NCBI GenBank assembly: GCA_902806075.1
Contig: CADCVG010000110.1
Span: 1-60,959 of the forward strand
Source: an uncultured Rubrobacteraceae bacterium
GTDB taxonomy: Bacteria > Actinomycetota > Rubrobacteria > Rubrobacterales > Rubrobacteraceae
DNA length: 60,959 nucleotides
Direction of reading: 5' to 3'
Shown here: positions 25,788 through 33,612 of the stretch, piece after piece
Position numbering within the stretch: the first letter of the stretch is position 1
How the letters are laid out: each line of letters opens with the position of its first letter
Program-made: the position numbers and the translations under genes
The notes under the pieces: model-generated
What the model was told of the DNA's origin: nothing
Seen by the model: only the letters and a program-made list of their open reading frames with translations
The model's database searches: none

Positions 25788-26688
25788 GCATATACTGGCA
25801 GCTCGTGCCGGACATCTCGTAGACCAGGGAGATCACAGTATCCGAGGCGACGATATCCTCCCCCCTCTTCGCGCCTACCTTCAAGGCGTGAAGACACCCC
25901 TCCTCGGTCTTCTCCGCTCTGGTGACCCGGCTGCCTACGGTCAACTCGTCACCGACGTAAACCATTCCGAAGAAGCGGGCGCGAACCTCTTTTACGTAGC
26001 CGTGCTCTAGATAGGGAGAGAAGAGGAGGCCCATCGTAGCGAGGGTGAGCATGCCGTGGGTTATAATGCCCTTCAGCCCGCCGCGTAAGTGGCCTCGTCT
26101 ATCGTGTGGAGCGGGTTGTAGTCCCCAGAGGCTCCGGCGTACTCGATGAGCTGCAACCGCATCACCGCGGCAGCACTCTCTCTTCGAGCTCGTCCCCGAT
26201 CTCCCAGGTAGGTTTAGCGGCGCTCACGTCGTCGGGCTCTTCCTCAAGGCGGGGGGCACGACGGCGACGTCCTTCATGGTGAAGAGGCGTTCTCCAGAGG
26301 GACTCTCGCCGGAGCGCTCCACAACCACGAAGCCCAGCAGCCCGACACGGCCCTTCTTCTCGTAGTGGTCCTTGAGCACCGTACGGCAGAGGACCTCCTC
26401 CCCACCCGTAGCGGCCGCCGCTCGCAGCGGATGCGGTGCTCGCCGTGAATCATGCTGCTCCCCGGCCAGTCCATGCCCTCTATCTCCCCGTACTCGAAGG
26501 TGCGCGGGAAGGTCGGCGACGCGATAAACTTACGTAGCGCTCTTCTTCACCGCCACCTCGCCCACGTAGAGCGGGCTAGGATCGCTGATGGCCTCAGCGA
26601 CCTTCCGCACCGCCCCTTTTCCACGATGTTCGATACTGCCCTGGAGCGTTCCCCGACCAGCGTCTTCCAAACGCTCGATCACGTCCAT
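25788..26688 (-). pseudogene. Two-hot-dog (MaoC/FAS1-like) acyl-CoA dehydratase, frameshifted
   Basis: Pieces of one tandem hot-dog protein occur in different frames. The first domain starts at ATG 26688 (MDVIERLEDAG) with VRKVAEAISDP, then in other frames TFPRTFEYGEIEGMDWPG and IHGEH. The second has QLIEYAGASGDYNPLHTIDE and, in another frame, ITHGMLTLATMGLL and FFGMVYVGDELTVGS. DYNPLH holds the hydratase aspartate/histidine pair. At least three one-base shifts separate the pieces, so no full protein can be made. When whole it would have hydrated enoyl-CoA. Confidence 0.75.
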
Positions 26689-26689
26689 G

Positions 26690-26895
26690 CCCGCGGTTCC
26701 CCAGCGGCATAGAGGACCCGGCCGTTCATGAAGCCGGCCTCCTTCGAGGCAAAAAGAGGATGGCGGCGATATCCTCGGGCTCTTCGCTCCTGTCCATGGG
26801 AATGTCTTTGGCGATCCCGGCCCGGAATGTCTTGAAATCCACGCTCATCATGGCAACACTGAGGACGCCGACGGTGCGGATGCCCTTTGCTGCTC
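26690..26895 (-). pseudogene. Short-chain dehydrogenase (SDR) C-terminal remnant
   Basis: The minus strand reads AGIAKDIPMDRSEEPEDIAA up to a run of T, then shifts by one base into KEAGFMNGRVLYAAG, which is the usual SDR C-terminus. The N-terminal cofactor domain is absent. It sits between the kinase-like gene at 26898 and the broken dehydratase, and is part of the decayed third of the island. Confidence 0.65.
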
Positions 26896-26897
26896 CA

Positions 26898-27956
26898 TTA
26901 GAGGTCGCCCCTGTGGGCGAGATCTTCAGTGTGGACGATCAGAGTGCGCACCCGCTCTCCGAAGCCAGCGAAGCGCGGATCTTTGGTCTGTCCTTTTTTC
27001 CAGCGGGCGTAGATCTGCTGGATGATCACCGCGAGCTTGAAATATCCGAAGGTCATGTACCAGTGCATCCGAGAAAGGTCACGCCCGCTCAACGCCGCAT
27101 AGAGCTCCATGAACTCCTTACGGCTGAGGAAGCCGGGCTCCGAGGTAACAGCCATTATGACCTGCTTCAGCTCCGGCGGGTCGTCACGCTCAACCCAGTA
27201 GGAGAGCGAGACGGCGAGGTCGAAGAGCGGGTCTCCGATAGTCGTCATCTCCCAGTCGAGAACGGCGCGAACCTCGGTGAGATCGTCGGGATTCAGGAGC
27301 AGGTTGTTCAGCTTATAGTCGTTGTGGATTATAGTGGCCGGGAGGCTCTCGGGAATGTTGCGCGCGAGCCAATCGGTGAGCGCGCTGACCTCCGTTATCT
27401 CGTCGGTTTTCACCTTGTCGTAGCGCCCGATCCAACCCTTCACCTGCCGCTCCAGGAAGCCCTCCGGGTAGCCGAGGTCCGAAAGCCCCGCCGCCTCGTA
27501 GTCTATGGCGTGCAGTTGCACGATGGTATTAACCACGGTCTCGGAGATCCCGCGGCACAACTCGGGCGTGGGCTCGACGCCCTCCGGGAAGGAAGCATTT
27601 ATGACGACGCCTTTTCGCCGCTCCATCACGTAGAACGGCGCCCCGATCACGGACTCGTCCTCACAGAAGAAGTAGGGCTTCGGGGCGAGCGGGTAGACAG
27701 TGTTGATCCTCGTCAAGATCATAGACTCCCGCCTCATGTCATGCGCCTTCGGCGGCACCGGCCCAAGGGGCGGGCGCCGCAGCACTCCTTCCCAGCCCCC
27801 GATCTTGACCAGGTAAGTCAGGTTCGAGGCCCCGGACGGGAACTGCCACACCTCCAGCCTGCCCTCCGGCAGCCCCTCTATGCGCTCTCTGAGATACCGC
27901 TCGACCCTTTCGAGATCAAACCGCTCCCCCTCGCGCACCCGTATGGTCTCGGCCAT
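26898..27956 (-). CDS. Phosphotransferase (APH/ACAD10-like kinase family)
   Basis: 352 residues from ATG 27956, which has AGGAAAAGG upstream; the open frame is longer but the extension is not protein-like. The kinase-fold motifs are complete: the catalytic loop IIHNDYKLNNLLL and the metal-binding VLDWEMTTIGDPLFDLA. In fatty-acid operons this family is related to the kinase domain of ACAD10/ACAD11 and to LvaA, which phosphorylate 4-hydroxyacyl-CoA. Neighbouring acyl-CoA genes and an SDR remnant support such a role over antibiotic resistance; this is inference from context. Confidence 0.82.
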   Translation of the reverse strand: MAETIRVREGERFDLERVERYLRERIEGLPEGRLEVWQFPSGASNLTYLVKIGGWEGVLRRPPLGPVPPKAHDMRRESMILTRINTVYPLAPKPYFFCEDESVIGAPFYVMERRKGVVINASFPEGVEPTPELCRGISETVVNTIVQLHAIDYEAAGLSDLGYPEGFLERQVKGWIGRYDKVKTDEITEVSALTDWLARNIPESLPATIIHNDYKLNNLLLNPDDLTEVRAVLDWEMTTIGDPLFDLAVSLSYWVERDDPPELKQVIMAVTSEPGFLSRKEFMELYAALSGRDLSRMHWYMTFGYFKLAVIIQQIYARWKKGQTKDPRFAGFGERVRTLIVHTEDLAHRGDL

Positions 27957-27967
27957 TACACCTTTTC

Positions 27968-28728
27968 CTATCTCGCGCCCAGCGCCCCGCATGGCGGGTG
28001 GTCTTTGCTCTCCATGCGCCACATCCGGCCCTCTTTTACCTCGGCGAGCAGCTCGCTCGCTCCCACGTCCCCGACGAACTCGAACGTGTCCATGCGGTCG
28101 TGTTTAAAGAACCACCGGCCCGCCCGGCTCTGTTTTAGAACCTCCATCGTCTTTTCCCGGCAGCGATTAGCAAAGTCCAACGCCAGCCAGGCGCCGTCAT
28201 TTTTACGCCAGCCGCTCGTGTCCAAGTGCGAGAGGATGGTGGCGACGCCCAGGAAGTCCTCCAGGGTGAAGGTCCGCCGGAGCCGGCGCAGATTATGTAG
28301 ATGGAGTCCGGGCCCGTCTCTTGCAGGTGGCGCGCAACGGCAGGGGCGTTGCGCAAAGAGCCGATCAGGAGCCCCTTAGCCGGGGCGGCCTTGCCGATGG
28401 CGCGCGTGCCGTTGGTGGTCAGATACACCACGTCCTTGCCGGACACCATCTCGGGCGGGTACTCCTCCGGGAAGGGTCCGCAATCGTAGCCCTCGATCAT
28501 AAGGGCGTCCTGCTCGCCGCCCTTTAAGAGCCGCGAAGCGTCGAGCCTGCGACTCATGGCCTCGCCCTCTTCCAGGCTCGCGACGGGGAAGACGACCCTC
28601 GCCCCATTCTCCAGGATCGTCAGCAGCGTCGTCGTCGCCATAAAGACGTCTATCACGACGACCGTGGAGTTAGGGAGGCGCTCCTCGACGATCTCCTCCC
28701 TGCTCATCAACACCCGAAGCCTTCTCAT
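27968..28728 (-). pseudogene. 2-phosphosulfolactate phosphatase (ComB family), frameshifted
   Basis: From ATG 28728 the protein follows the ComB family: VVVIDVFMATTTLL near 24, GEQDALMIEGYDCGPFPEEYP and DVVYLTTNGTRAI, then IYIICAGSGG. At about 28270 the frame is lost by a one-base change and the remaining ComB sequence (FTLEDFLGVATILS, DGAWLALDFANR) continues in another frame to a stop at 27968. ComB hydrolyses 2-phosphosulfolactate in coenzyme M-type sulfonate routes. A single sequencing error could explain the shift, but neighbours are also broken. Confidence 0.75.
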
Positions 28729-28819
28729 ACAAACTCCAGTCCCGTGCTGCCTCTCCTCTCTCCGCAAATTAAAATGACACTCGGCGTCGTATGCCGTCCC
28801 GCCAGTTATGGGTTCTCCG

Positions 28820-29312
28820 CTAGCCGGTCCGGGCACCCTTCTGTTGCTCCTGCTCCTGCAGCTCTCGCCAGAGTATCTTGCCGGTTCCGCTTTTCGGCAG
28901 AGCGTTGGTGAACTCCACTATACGCGGGTACTTGTAGGCCGCCATTTGTGCCTTGGCCCACTCAATGATCTCCTCGGGCGTCACCTCCTTGCCCCGCTCC
29001 TCTTCCCGCAACACGACGAAGGCCTTTGTCGTCTCCCCACGCCGGGGGTCGGGCACTCCTATGACGCAGGCCTCCTGGATCGCGGGGTGCTTGTAGAGCG
29101 TGGACTCGACCTCGGAGGGCCAGACCTTGAAGCCGCCGGCGTTGATCATGCGCTTGAGGCGATCGACTATGAAGAAGTATCCCTCTTCGTCGTACATCTC
29201 CATATCTCCTGTCCTGAGAAAGCGCTTGCCGTCCCGCTCGATAAAGGCCGCCTCGGTCTCTTTGGGACGCTGCCAGTAACCCTTCATGACGTGCGGGCCG
29301 CTGGAGATATAA
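28820..29312 (-). pseudogene. AMP-forming acyl-CoA ligase, C-terminal fragment
   Basis: Only the last ~164 residues of an acyl-CoA synthetase are recognisable: SSGPHVMKGYWQRP, LRTGDMEMYDEEGYFFIVDR, INAGGFKVWPSEVES and the lysine motif SGTGKILWREL. The open frame continues about 105 codons upstream of 29312, but this part matches nothing in the family, so the adenylate-forming core has been lost. The junction at about 29312 marks a deletion or rearrangement. Confidence 0.8.
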
Positions 29313-30129
29313 TAACGTGTGGAAGGAAGCAGCGGCAAGGAGGACAAGGGTCTCGTACCGGCGCTTGTGCAAAAGGAGCACGCGGCCCAGCTGTTAAGGA
29401 CCGAATTTGGTCCCCAGGCACGGCCCTGAAACGGCAAGGGAGAAAGGAGGCTAGCGATGGATGCCTTAGAGAGAACCGGCCGCCCTGCGAGGGGATCGAT
29501 GCGGCTGAGTTTGTCGGAGCCTGCGAACAGCATGACGGATGTGGCCAACGCAGAGAGCTTCGATCCGTCGCTCGTACAACCACCCCTCAGCAGTGCGAGG
29601 AAGTTCGAGGTGCTCCAGATTACACTCAACGCTGAGCAGCTTGTGCCCGACGAGGTGAGGACATAAATCCCCGCCCGTACTCCTCTCTCCTCGGTGGCGA
29701 GCTGGACTAGCGGCGAAGTCCGTCAGTTCTCTCATTCCCGCGAGGATGTGTCACGCCGAAACTCCTTTCGTAGCCGGTCCGCGAGGCACCAGACCCATGG
29801 ACCGGCTTGCGGGCCGGGAAGCCAAAAACATCCTAGGTTGGCCGGGAGAAGCGGTAGCAAAAACGGGAGTGTAGACAGCCTGTGTGTACGACCGCCATGA
29901 AGGACGGAAGTAGCGGCCCTCGCAACCACGAAGCTAGAGGTCGGCCCGTAAAGACGGGTACCAACAACCTTCTAGCCAATGCGAGGCTCGGGTACTCTGA
30001 TCACTTTTACCCGGCCTTCTCTCGGATTGCGTCGGAATGGCCAGCACGCGAGCACGATCCGTTGGTTCGCCCGGTTCCCGTTCAAAGCGCAAACTACGAC
30101 CCTTCTTCGGGCTGATACCAGGAGCGCCA
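29313..30129. other. Unassigned region with an inverted repeat
   Basis: About 800 bp without a recognisable gene. AGCCGGTCC at 29772-29780 and GGACCGGCT at 29799-29807 form a perfect nine-base inverted repeat with an 18-base loop. The stretch 29880-30000 looks structured and unlike coding DNA, and I considered a group II intron remnant without finding its conserved domain. It separates the decayed genes from the plus-strand MFS gene. Confidence 0.35.
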
Positions 30130-31278
30130 ATGGCGAAAGATCGTCTCTGGAGTCGTAACTTCGTTCTGGTTTTTCTGGCTGCTTGGGGTTTCCACCTGGG
30201 TCATCAGTTCGTTCTTCCCGTCCTACCGTTGTTCGTCAACGAGATCGGCGGGAGCGTGCTGTTCGCCGGAACCGTGAATGCGGCCTATCTCTTCCTCGCG
30301 GTGCTCATCAATTTGCAGATGCCGACTGTTCTCGCTGATCGCGATCGCAGGCCGGTATTCCTCGTCGGTCTCGTGCTTCTCGCCGCCGCCACGCTAGTCT
30401 ATCCGCTGACGGGCACTCTCGCGGCGGTCCTCTTGCTTACCATGGTCCGCGGCGTGGGATGGGGCGTAGCGACCGTAGCAGGAAACACGACGGCCTCAGA
30501 AATCGTGCCGGCCTCTAGGCGCGGAGAGGGACTCGGATACTATGGATTGGCTCAGACCGTGGCACTGCTGGCCGGAACGGGAACGGGGTTGCTTCTCGTG
30601 GAGGAGTTCGGCTTCGCAGTGGCCTTCCTAGCCGCTGGGTTCTCGGGCGCAGCAGCGGTCGTTGTCGCAGCGGCGATGCGCCCTGTGCTCCCGAATCGGG
30701 AAGCGGCGACCCCCGCCCTCGGTATGCGAGGCGCCTTCCGCGATCCGCGATTGCTGCTTCCGGCGCTCACGTTCGCCCTGCTGACGACCACGTATGGTGG
30801 CGTCGTTTCGTTCACGGCCCTGTACTTATCGGAAACCGGTCTGGGAAACCCTGCTGCCTTTTTCTTCGTAAGTTCTATCGCGAATGTCGTGGCGCGCCCT
30901 CTAGGCGGACGCCTCTGCGATCGTGTCGGAGCGGCGACGCTAGTCGCGCCGGCGTTGCTACTTGCCCTGCTCGGAATAATTATATTGGCGTTCGCTCCAG
31001 GACCTGGCTGGCCGTTGCTGGCAGCCGGGCTATTCGGTGTCGGGTTCGGCACAGTCGTGGTCAGCACCCACATCATCCTGGTCGAGGGTGTGGGAGCGCC
31101 ACACCGCGCGGTGGGAAACGCTATGTATTCGACCGCGTTCAACGGCGGCGTAGGAGCCGGAGCGCTTTTGCTCGGCGCTATGGCCGACGCCGCTGGCTAT
31201 ACTGCCATGTTCGGCCTCGCTGCGGTCTGGCTTACAGCCTCGCTTGCGACATCTCTTCTCGGCCGCAAGTACACCTGA
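30130..31278 (+). CDS. MFS transporter
   Basis: 382 residues from ATG 30130, which has GGAG upstream; the frame is open for 31 more codons but those are basic and not membrane-like. About 12 hydrophobic helices are visible. The cytoplasmic loop after helix 2 reads LADRDRRPVFLVG, the expected D-R-x-x-RR-like loop, and the second half repeats it as RPLGGRLCDRVG. It is the only intact plus-strand gene of the island. Substrate unknown; export of an organic acid or drug is possible. Confidence 0.85.
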   Translation: MAKDRLWSRNFVLVFLAAWGFHLGHQFVLPVLPLFVNEIGGSVLFAGTVNAAYLFLAVLINLQMPTVLADRDRRPVFLVGLVLLAAATLVYPLTGTLAAVLLLTMVRGVGWGVATVAGNTTASEIVPASRRGEGLGYYGLAQTVALLAGTGTGLLLVEEFGFAVAFLAAGFSGAAAVVVAAAMRPVLPNREAATPALGMRGAFRDPRLLLPALTFALLTTTYGGVVSFTALYLSETGLGNPAAFFFVSSIANVVARPLGGRLCDRVGAATLVAPALLLALLGIIILAFAPGPGWPLLAAGLFGVGFGTVVVSTHIILVEGVGAPHRAVGNAMYSTAFNGGVGAGALLLGAMADAAGYTAMFGLAAVWLTASLATSLLGRKYT

Positions 31279-31513
31279 CGCTGGGTAGTTTTGGCAGATG
31301 CAACAAGTCGGCGACCGCATCGAATTCGTCCAGACGGCCCACGAGGAATTGTCGGCCTTCAGCGGCTACTGCTCACGCCAAGCGTACTGATGAGGTGGGG
31401 GTGTGCATGGAGAACAGTTCCGCCAGCGGTTCTACATTGAGGCGAAGCCTTAAGCCAGCGAGACGTCTAACGCCCGATTCCTTGCGAGCACAGCTTTGGT
31501 TCCCTCGGTGGTG
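31279..31513. other. Gap after the MFS gene
   Basis: 235 bp. A 30-codon plus-strand frame from ATG 31298 (reading MQQVGDRIEFVQTAHEELSA) looks like a piece of a protein but is too short to name. Otherwise nothing is seen. Confidence 0.3.
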
Positions 31514-31772
31514 TCAATTGGTGTCAGCAGATTTGCGTCGGGCGCGTTCGGCTCGCCTGCCAGAATGGTTATCGTATTTATTGCGGCATTCGCCATTGTT
31601 ACGACAGAACCGAGTGCTCTTATGAGCGTTGAGGATCACGTTACCGCAGAACTCGCATCTTGTGACCTTACTCTGAGCGCCGAGCAGTTGATACAGATAC
31701 CAGAACATCGCGCCCGTCAGGTTGGAGAACCCCCAGCCAGTATGCATCTGAGCTAAACGACGGGGAGATATG
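31514..31772 (-). pseudogene. Zinc-ribbon protein truncated by the IS256 element
   Basis: The last ~85 codons of a minus-strand gene remain, with RCEFCGNVILNAHKSTRFC and then a second CRNKYDNH, a four-cysteine zinc-binding pattern with a basic tail (RRAERARRK) that recalls the CGNR-type zinc finger. The reading frame runs straight into the left end of the IS256 element at about 31771, so the N-terminal part is lost. Likely a former DNA-binding regulator. Confidence 0.5.
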
Positions 31773-33172
31773 CTCAAAAGTTGTGGACGAGGACTTCCCG
31801 GAGAACGCGGTGTACCTTCCCCATAAGCGACTGAAAACAGCCGACGCGCCAACGTCGGCGGGGAGGATACACCGCGCAATGCACAGACTACATCAAAACG
31901 AGCAGGCCCATCAAGAAGCGATGCTCGACCTCGACGAGATCGCCCGTCAGGGAGCGCGCAGGATGCTCGCCCAGGCACTGGAGGCGGAGGTAGAAGCCTA
32001 CCTCGAAGCGGTTAAGGACCAGCGCGACGAAAACGGCCACGCCCTGGTCGTTCGCAACGGGCACGCCAGGGAGCGTGAGATCCTCCTGGGAGCCGGGGCG
32101 GTGGAGGTCCATGCCCCCAGGGTCAACGACAAGAGGGTGGATGAGAACGGCCAGGGGCGGCGCTTCAAGAGCGTGATCCTCCCTCCCTACATGCGCCGCT
32201 CGCCCAAGGTAACGGAGGTCTTGCCGCTGCTTTACCTCCATGGCCTCTCAAGTGGGGACTTCGTGCCCGCCCTCAGAGAGTTCTTCGGTACCGAGGCCGG
32301 GCTTTCTGCGTCCACCATCACCGGCCTTACGAAGAGCTGGCAATCTGAGCGGGAGGGCTTCATGAGCCGGGGTCTCTCGAAGCGGGACTACGTTTATATC
32401 TGGATAGACGGCATTCACACCAACGTGAGACTCGGTCAAGACGACCGTTTGTGCTGCCTGGTGATGGTCGGAGCCAGGCTTGAGGGTAAGAAGGAGTTGG
32501 TGGCGTTGGCCGACGGCTACCGGGAGTCTACCGAGAGCTGGGCACAGCTTCTCCGAGACCTCAAACGCCGAGGGATGAGAGCACCGGAGCTGGCATTGGG
32601 AGACGGAGCTTTGGGCTTCTGGGCGGCGGTGAGGGATGTCTTGCCCACAACGCGCCATCAGCGCGACTGGGTGCACAAGATCAGAAATGTTCTCGACTCC
32701 ATGCCCAAGAGCGTTTATGGCAGGGCGAAGGCCGCCATAAAGGAGATCACCGAGGCTGAGAACAAGAAAGAAGCAGTGAAAGCTATTGAGGCGTTCGCTG
32801 CCGAGTTTGGGGCGAAGTGGCCCAAGGCGGTCTCCAAGGTTGTAGACGACCAGGAAGCCCTCTTGACCTTCTACGACTACCGGCTGCTCTTCATTGGAGG
32901 CATTTGAGGACCACCAACCCGATAGAGTCGCTCTTCGCGCCGGTCCCCGTGCAAGGACCGACATAACCAAAGGGCCAGGATCACGGCAGGCGGGGTTGGC
33001 GATGATCTACAAGCAGATAGAGGCTGCCGAGGGGAGGTGGAGGAAGCTAACTGGCGCTCACCTAGTGGCGTTGGTCAGAGAGCGGGGGCGAGATTCGAAA
33101 ACGGAGAGCTGGTTGAAGGAAGTGAGCAGAAGGTCGCCGCGTGACTGGAGAGTCTGATCCACAACTCTTGAC
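31771..33172 (+). mobile_element. IS256-family insertion sequence (defective)
   Basis: The left end TCAAAAGTTGTGGAC (from 31774) and the right end, read on the minus strand as TCAAGAGTTGTGGAT (from 33171), form a 15-bp inverted repeat with two mismatches. The distance, about 1.4 kb, is normal for IS256. No target duplication could be seen, so one side has probably rearranged. It lies between a truncated zinc-ribbon gene and a truncated integrase gene. Confidence 0.75.
31879..33144 (+). pseudogene. IS256-family transposase, three frameshifts
   Basis: From ATG 31879 (GGAGG upstream) the frame follows the Mutator/IS256 family: ARRMLAQALEAEVEAYLEA, VEVHAPRVNDKRVDENG, YLHGLSSGDFVPAL, YVYIWIDGIHTNVR with the first catalytic aspartate, and LALGDGALGFWAAV with the second. 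At about 32880 it shifts; HLRTTNPIESLFA (with the catalytic glutamate) is in a second frame, RARTDITKGPGSRQAGLAM in a third, and a further extra base near 33080 changes the C-terminus. The enzyme cannot be functional. Confidence 0.85.
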
Positions 33173-33229
33173 GATACCTCGGGCATGGGCGGCGAGGCCG
33201 CCGACGCGATGGGAGAAGCACTCGGTTAA
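33173..33229 (+). pseudogene. Tyrosine integrase tail (last ~19 codons)
   Basis: Immediately right of the IS256 end the plus strand reads GMGGEAADAMGEALG and a TAA. This differs in one residue from the C-terminus of the integrase fragment ending at 2366. The rest of the gene is missing. It reads toward the tRNA-Val gene about 100 bp away, the normal place for the integrase of a tRNA-borne element. Confidence 0.8.
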
Positions 33230-33235
33230 GACCTC

Positions 33236-33255
33236 GGTGGTATCAGCGTGGTATC
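33236..33255 (+). repeat. Shared end motif GGTGGTATCAGCGTGGTATC
   Basis: One mismatch from the motif at 5391-5410. It contains two TGGTATCA-like units in tandem just after the integrase stop codon and before the att repeat. An integrase arm site is the likely explanation. Confidence 0.5.
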
Positions 33256-33256
33256 A

Positions 33257-33285
33257 GAAAGCCCCCAGTTTTACCGGGGGCTTTC
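33257..33285 (+). terminator. Strong hairpin terminator after the integrase tail
   Basis: GAAAGCCCCC and GGGGGCTTTC pair perfectly over ten bases around a nine-base loop. No long T run follows, but the symmetric A/T ends would let it work on both strands. It separates the island genes from the tRNA cluster. Confidence 0.65.
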
Positions 33286-33322
33286 GTCTGAGCGGAGTAT
33301 CCAGCTTACCTATCGGATTTCC

Positions 33323-33372
33323 TAAGTGGGCGATGCTGGGTTCGAACCAGCGACCCCCTCCTTGTAAGGGAG
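33323..33372. repeat. Right att repeat inside tRNA-Val
   Basis: Identical over 50 bp to 5240-5289. It covers four bases downstream of the tRNA and its 3' 46 bases, up to the 5' strand of the anticodon stem. The intact tRNA here means the element restored the gene on insertion. Confidence 0.85.
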
Positions 33373-33398
33373 GTGCTCTACCCCTGAGCTAATCGCCC
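33327..33398 (-). tRNA. tRNA-Val(UAC)
   Basis: 72 nt. The acceptor GGGCGAT pairs fully with ATCGCCC, the D arm is GCTC/GAGC, the anticodon stem CCTCC/GGAGG encloses CTTACAA with anticodon TAC, and the T arm GCTGG/CCAGC encloses TTCGAAC. Discriminator A; CCA is not encoded. It reads GUA/GUG valine codons and is the integration target of the island. Confidence 0.95.
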
Positions 33399-33420
33399 CT
33401 TGCACGGGCCTCACCCGGCG

Positions 33421-33493
33421 TGCCCCCAACGGGATTCGAACCCGTGCCGCCGCCTTGAAAGGGCGGTGTCCTGGGCCTCTAGACGATGGGGGC
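33421..33493 (-). tRNA. tRNA-Glu(UUC)
   Basis: 73 nt. Acceptor GCCCCCA pairs with TGGGGGC, the anticodon loop CTTTCAA has anticodon TTC, and the T loop is TTCGAAT with stem ACGGG/CCCGT. Discriminator A; no encoded CCA. It lies 22 bp from tRNA-Val. Confidence 0.95.
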
Positions 33494-33496
33494 GCG

Positions 33497-33568
33497 TGAG
33501 CCAGGTAGGGATCGAACCTACGACACGAGGATTAAAAGTCCCCTGCTCTGCCACTGAGCTACTGGCCC
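33497..33568 (-). tRNA. tRNA-Lys(UUU)
   Basis: 72 nt. Acceptor GGGCCAG pairs with CTGGCTC including one G-U pair, the D arm is GCTC/GAGC, the anticodon loop is CTTTTAA with anticodon TTT, and the T loop is TTCGATC. Only three bases separate it from tRNA-Glu, so the three tRNAs are probably one transcript. Confidence 0.95.
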
Positions 33569-33612
33569 GACCTTTCTACGGAGTTTATCAAACTCCGGCG
33601 GACCGGAGAAGT

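Larger units (their letters stand above)
5240..33372. mobile_element. Putative 28.1-kb genomic island in tRNA-Val(UAC)
   Basis: The boundaries are the two exact 50-bp direct repeats; the right one belongs to the intact tRNA gene. A tail of a tyrosine integrase sits about 100 bp inside the right end, reading toward the tRNA, as in many tRNA-targeting elements. Most of that integrase is gone, with an IS256-type insertion at its broken edge, so the island is probably no longer mobile by itself. The cargo is a set of acyl-CoA catabolism genes with a tripartite tricarboxylate transporter, an MFS transporter and several decayed genes. No replication or conjugation gene was seen. Origin by transfer is inferred from the repeats, not from composition. 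Confidence 0.75.

Noticed and set aside
26760-28379. 539-codon plus-strand frame opposite the kinase and ComB genes
   Set aside because: It has no recognisable motif and lies antisense to a gene with complete kinase motifs and to a clear ComB frame.
29880-30000. Group II intron remnant
   Set aside because: A GTGTG start-like string is present, but no domain V and no reverse-transcriptase sequence could be found.
31298-31390. 30-codon frame after the MFS gene
   Set aside because: Too short, no ribosome site and no recognisable family; may be a fragment.
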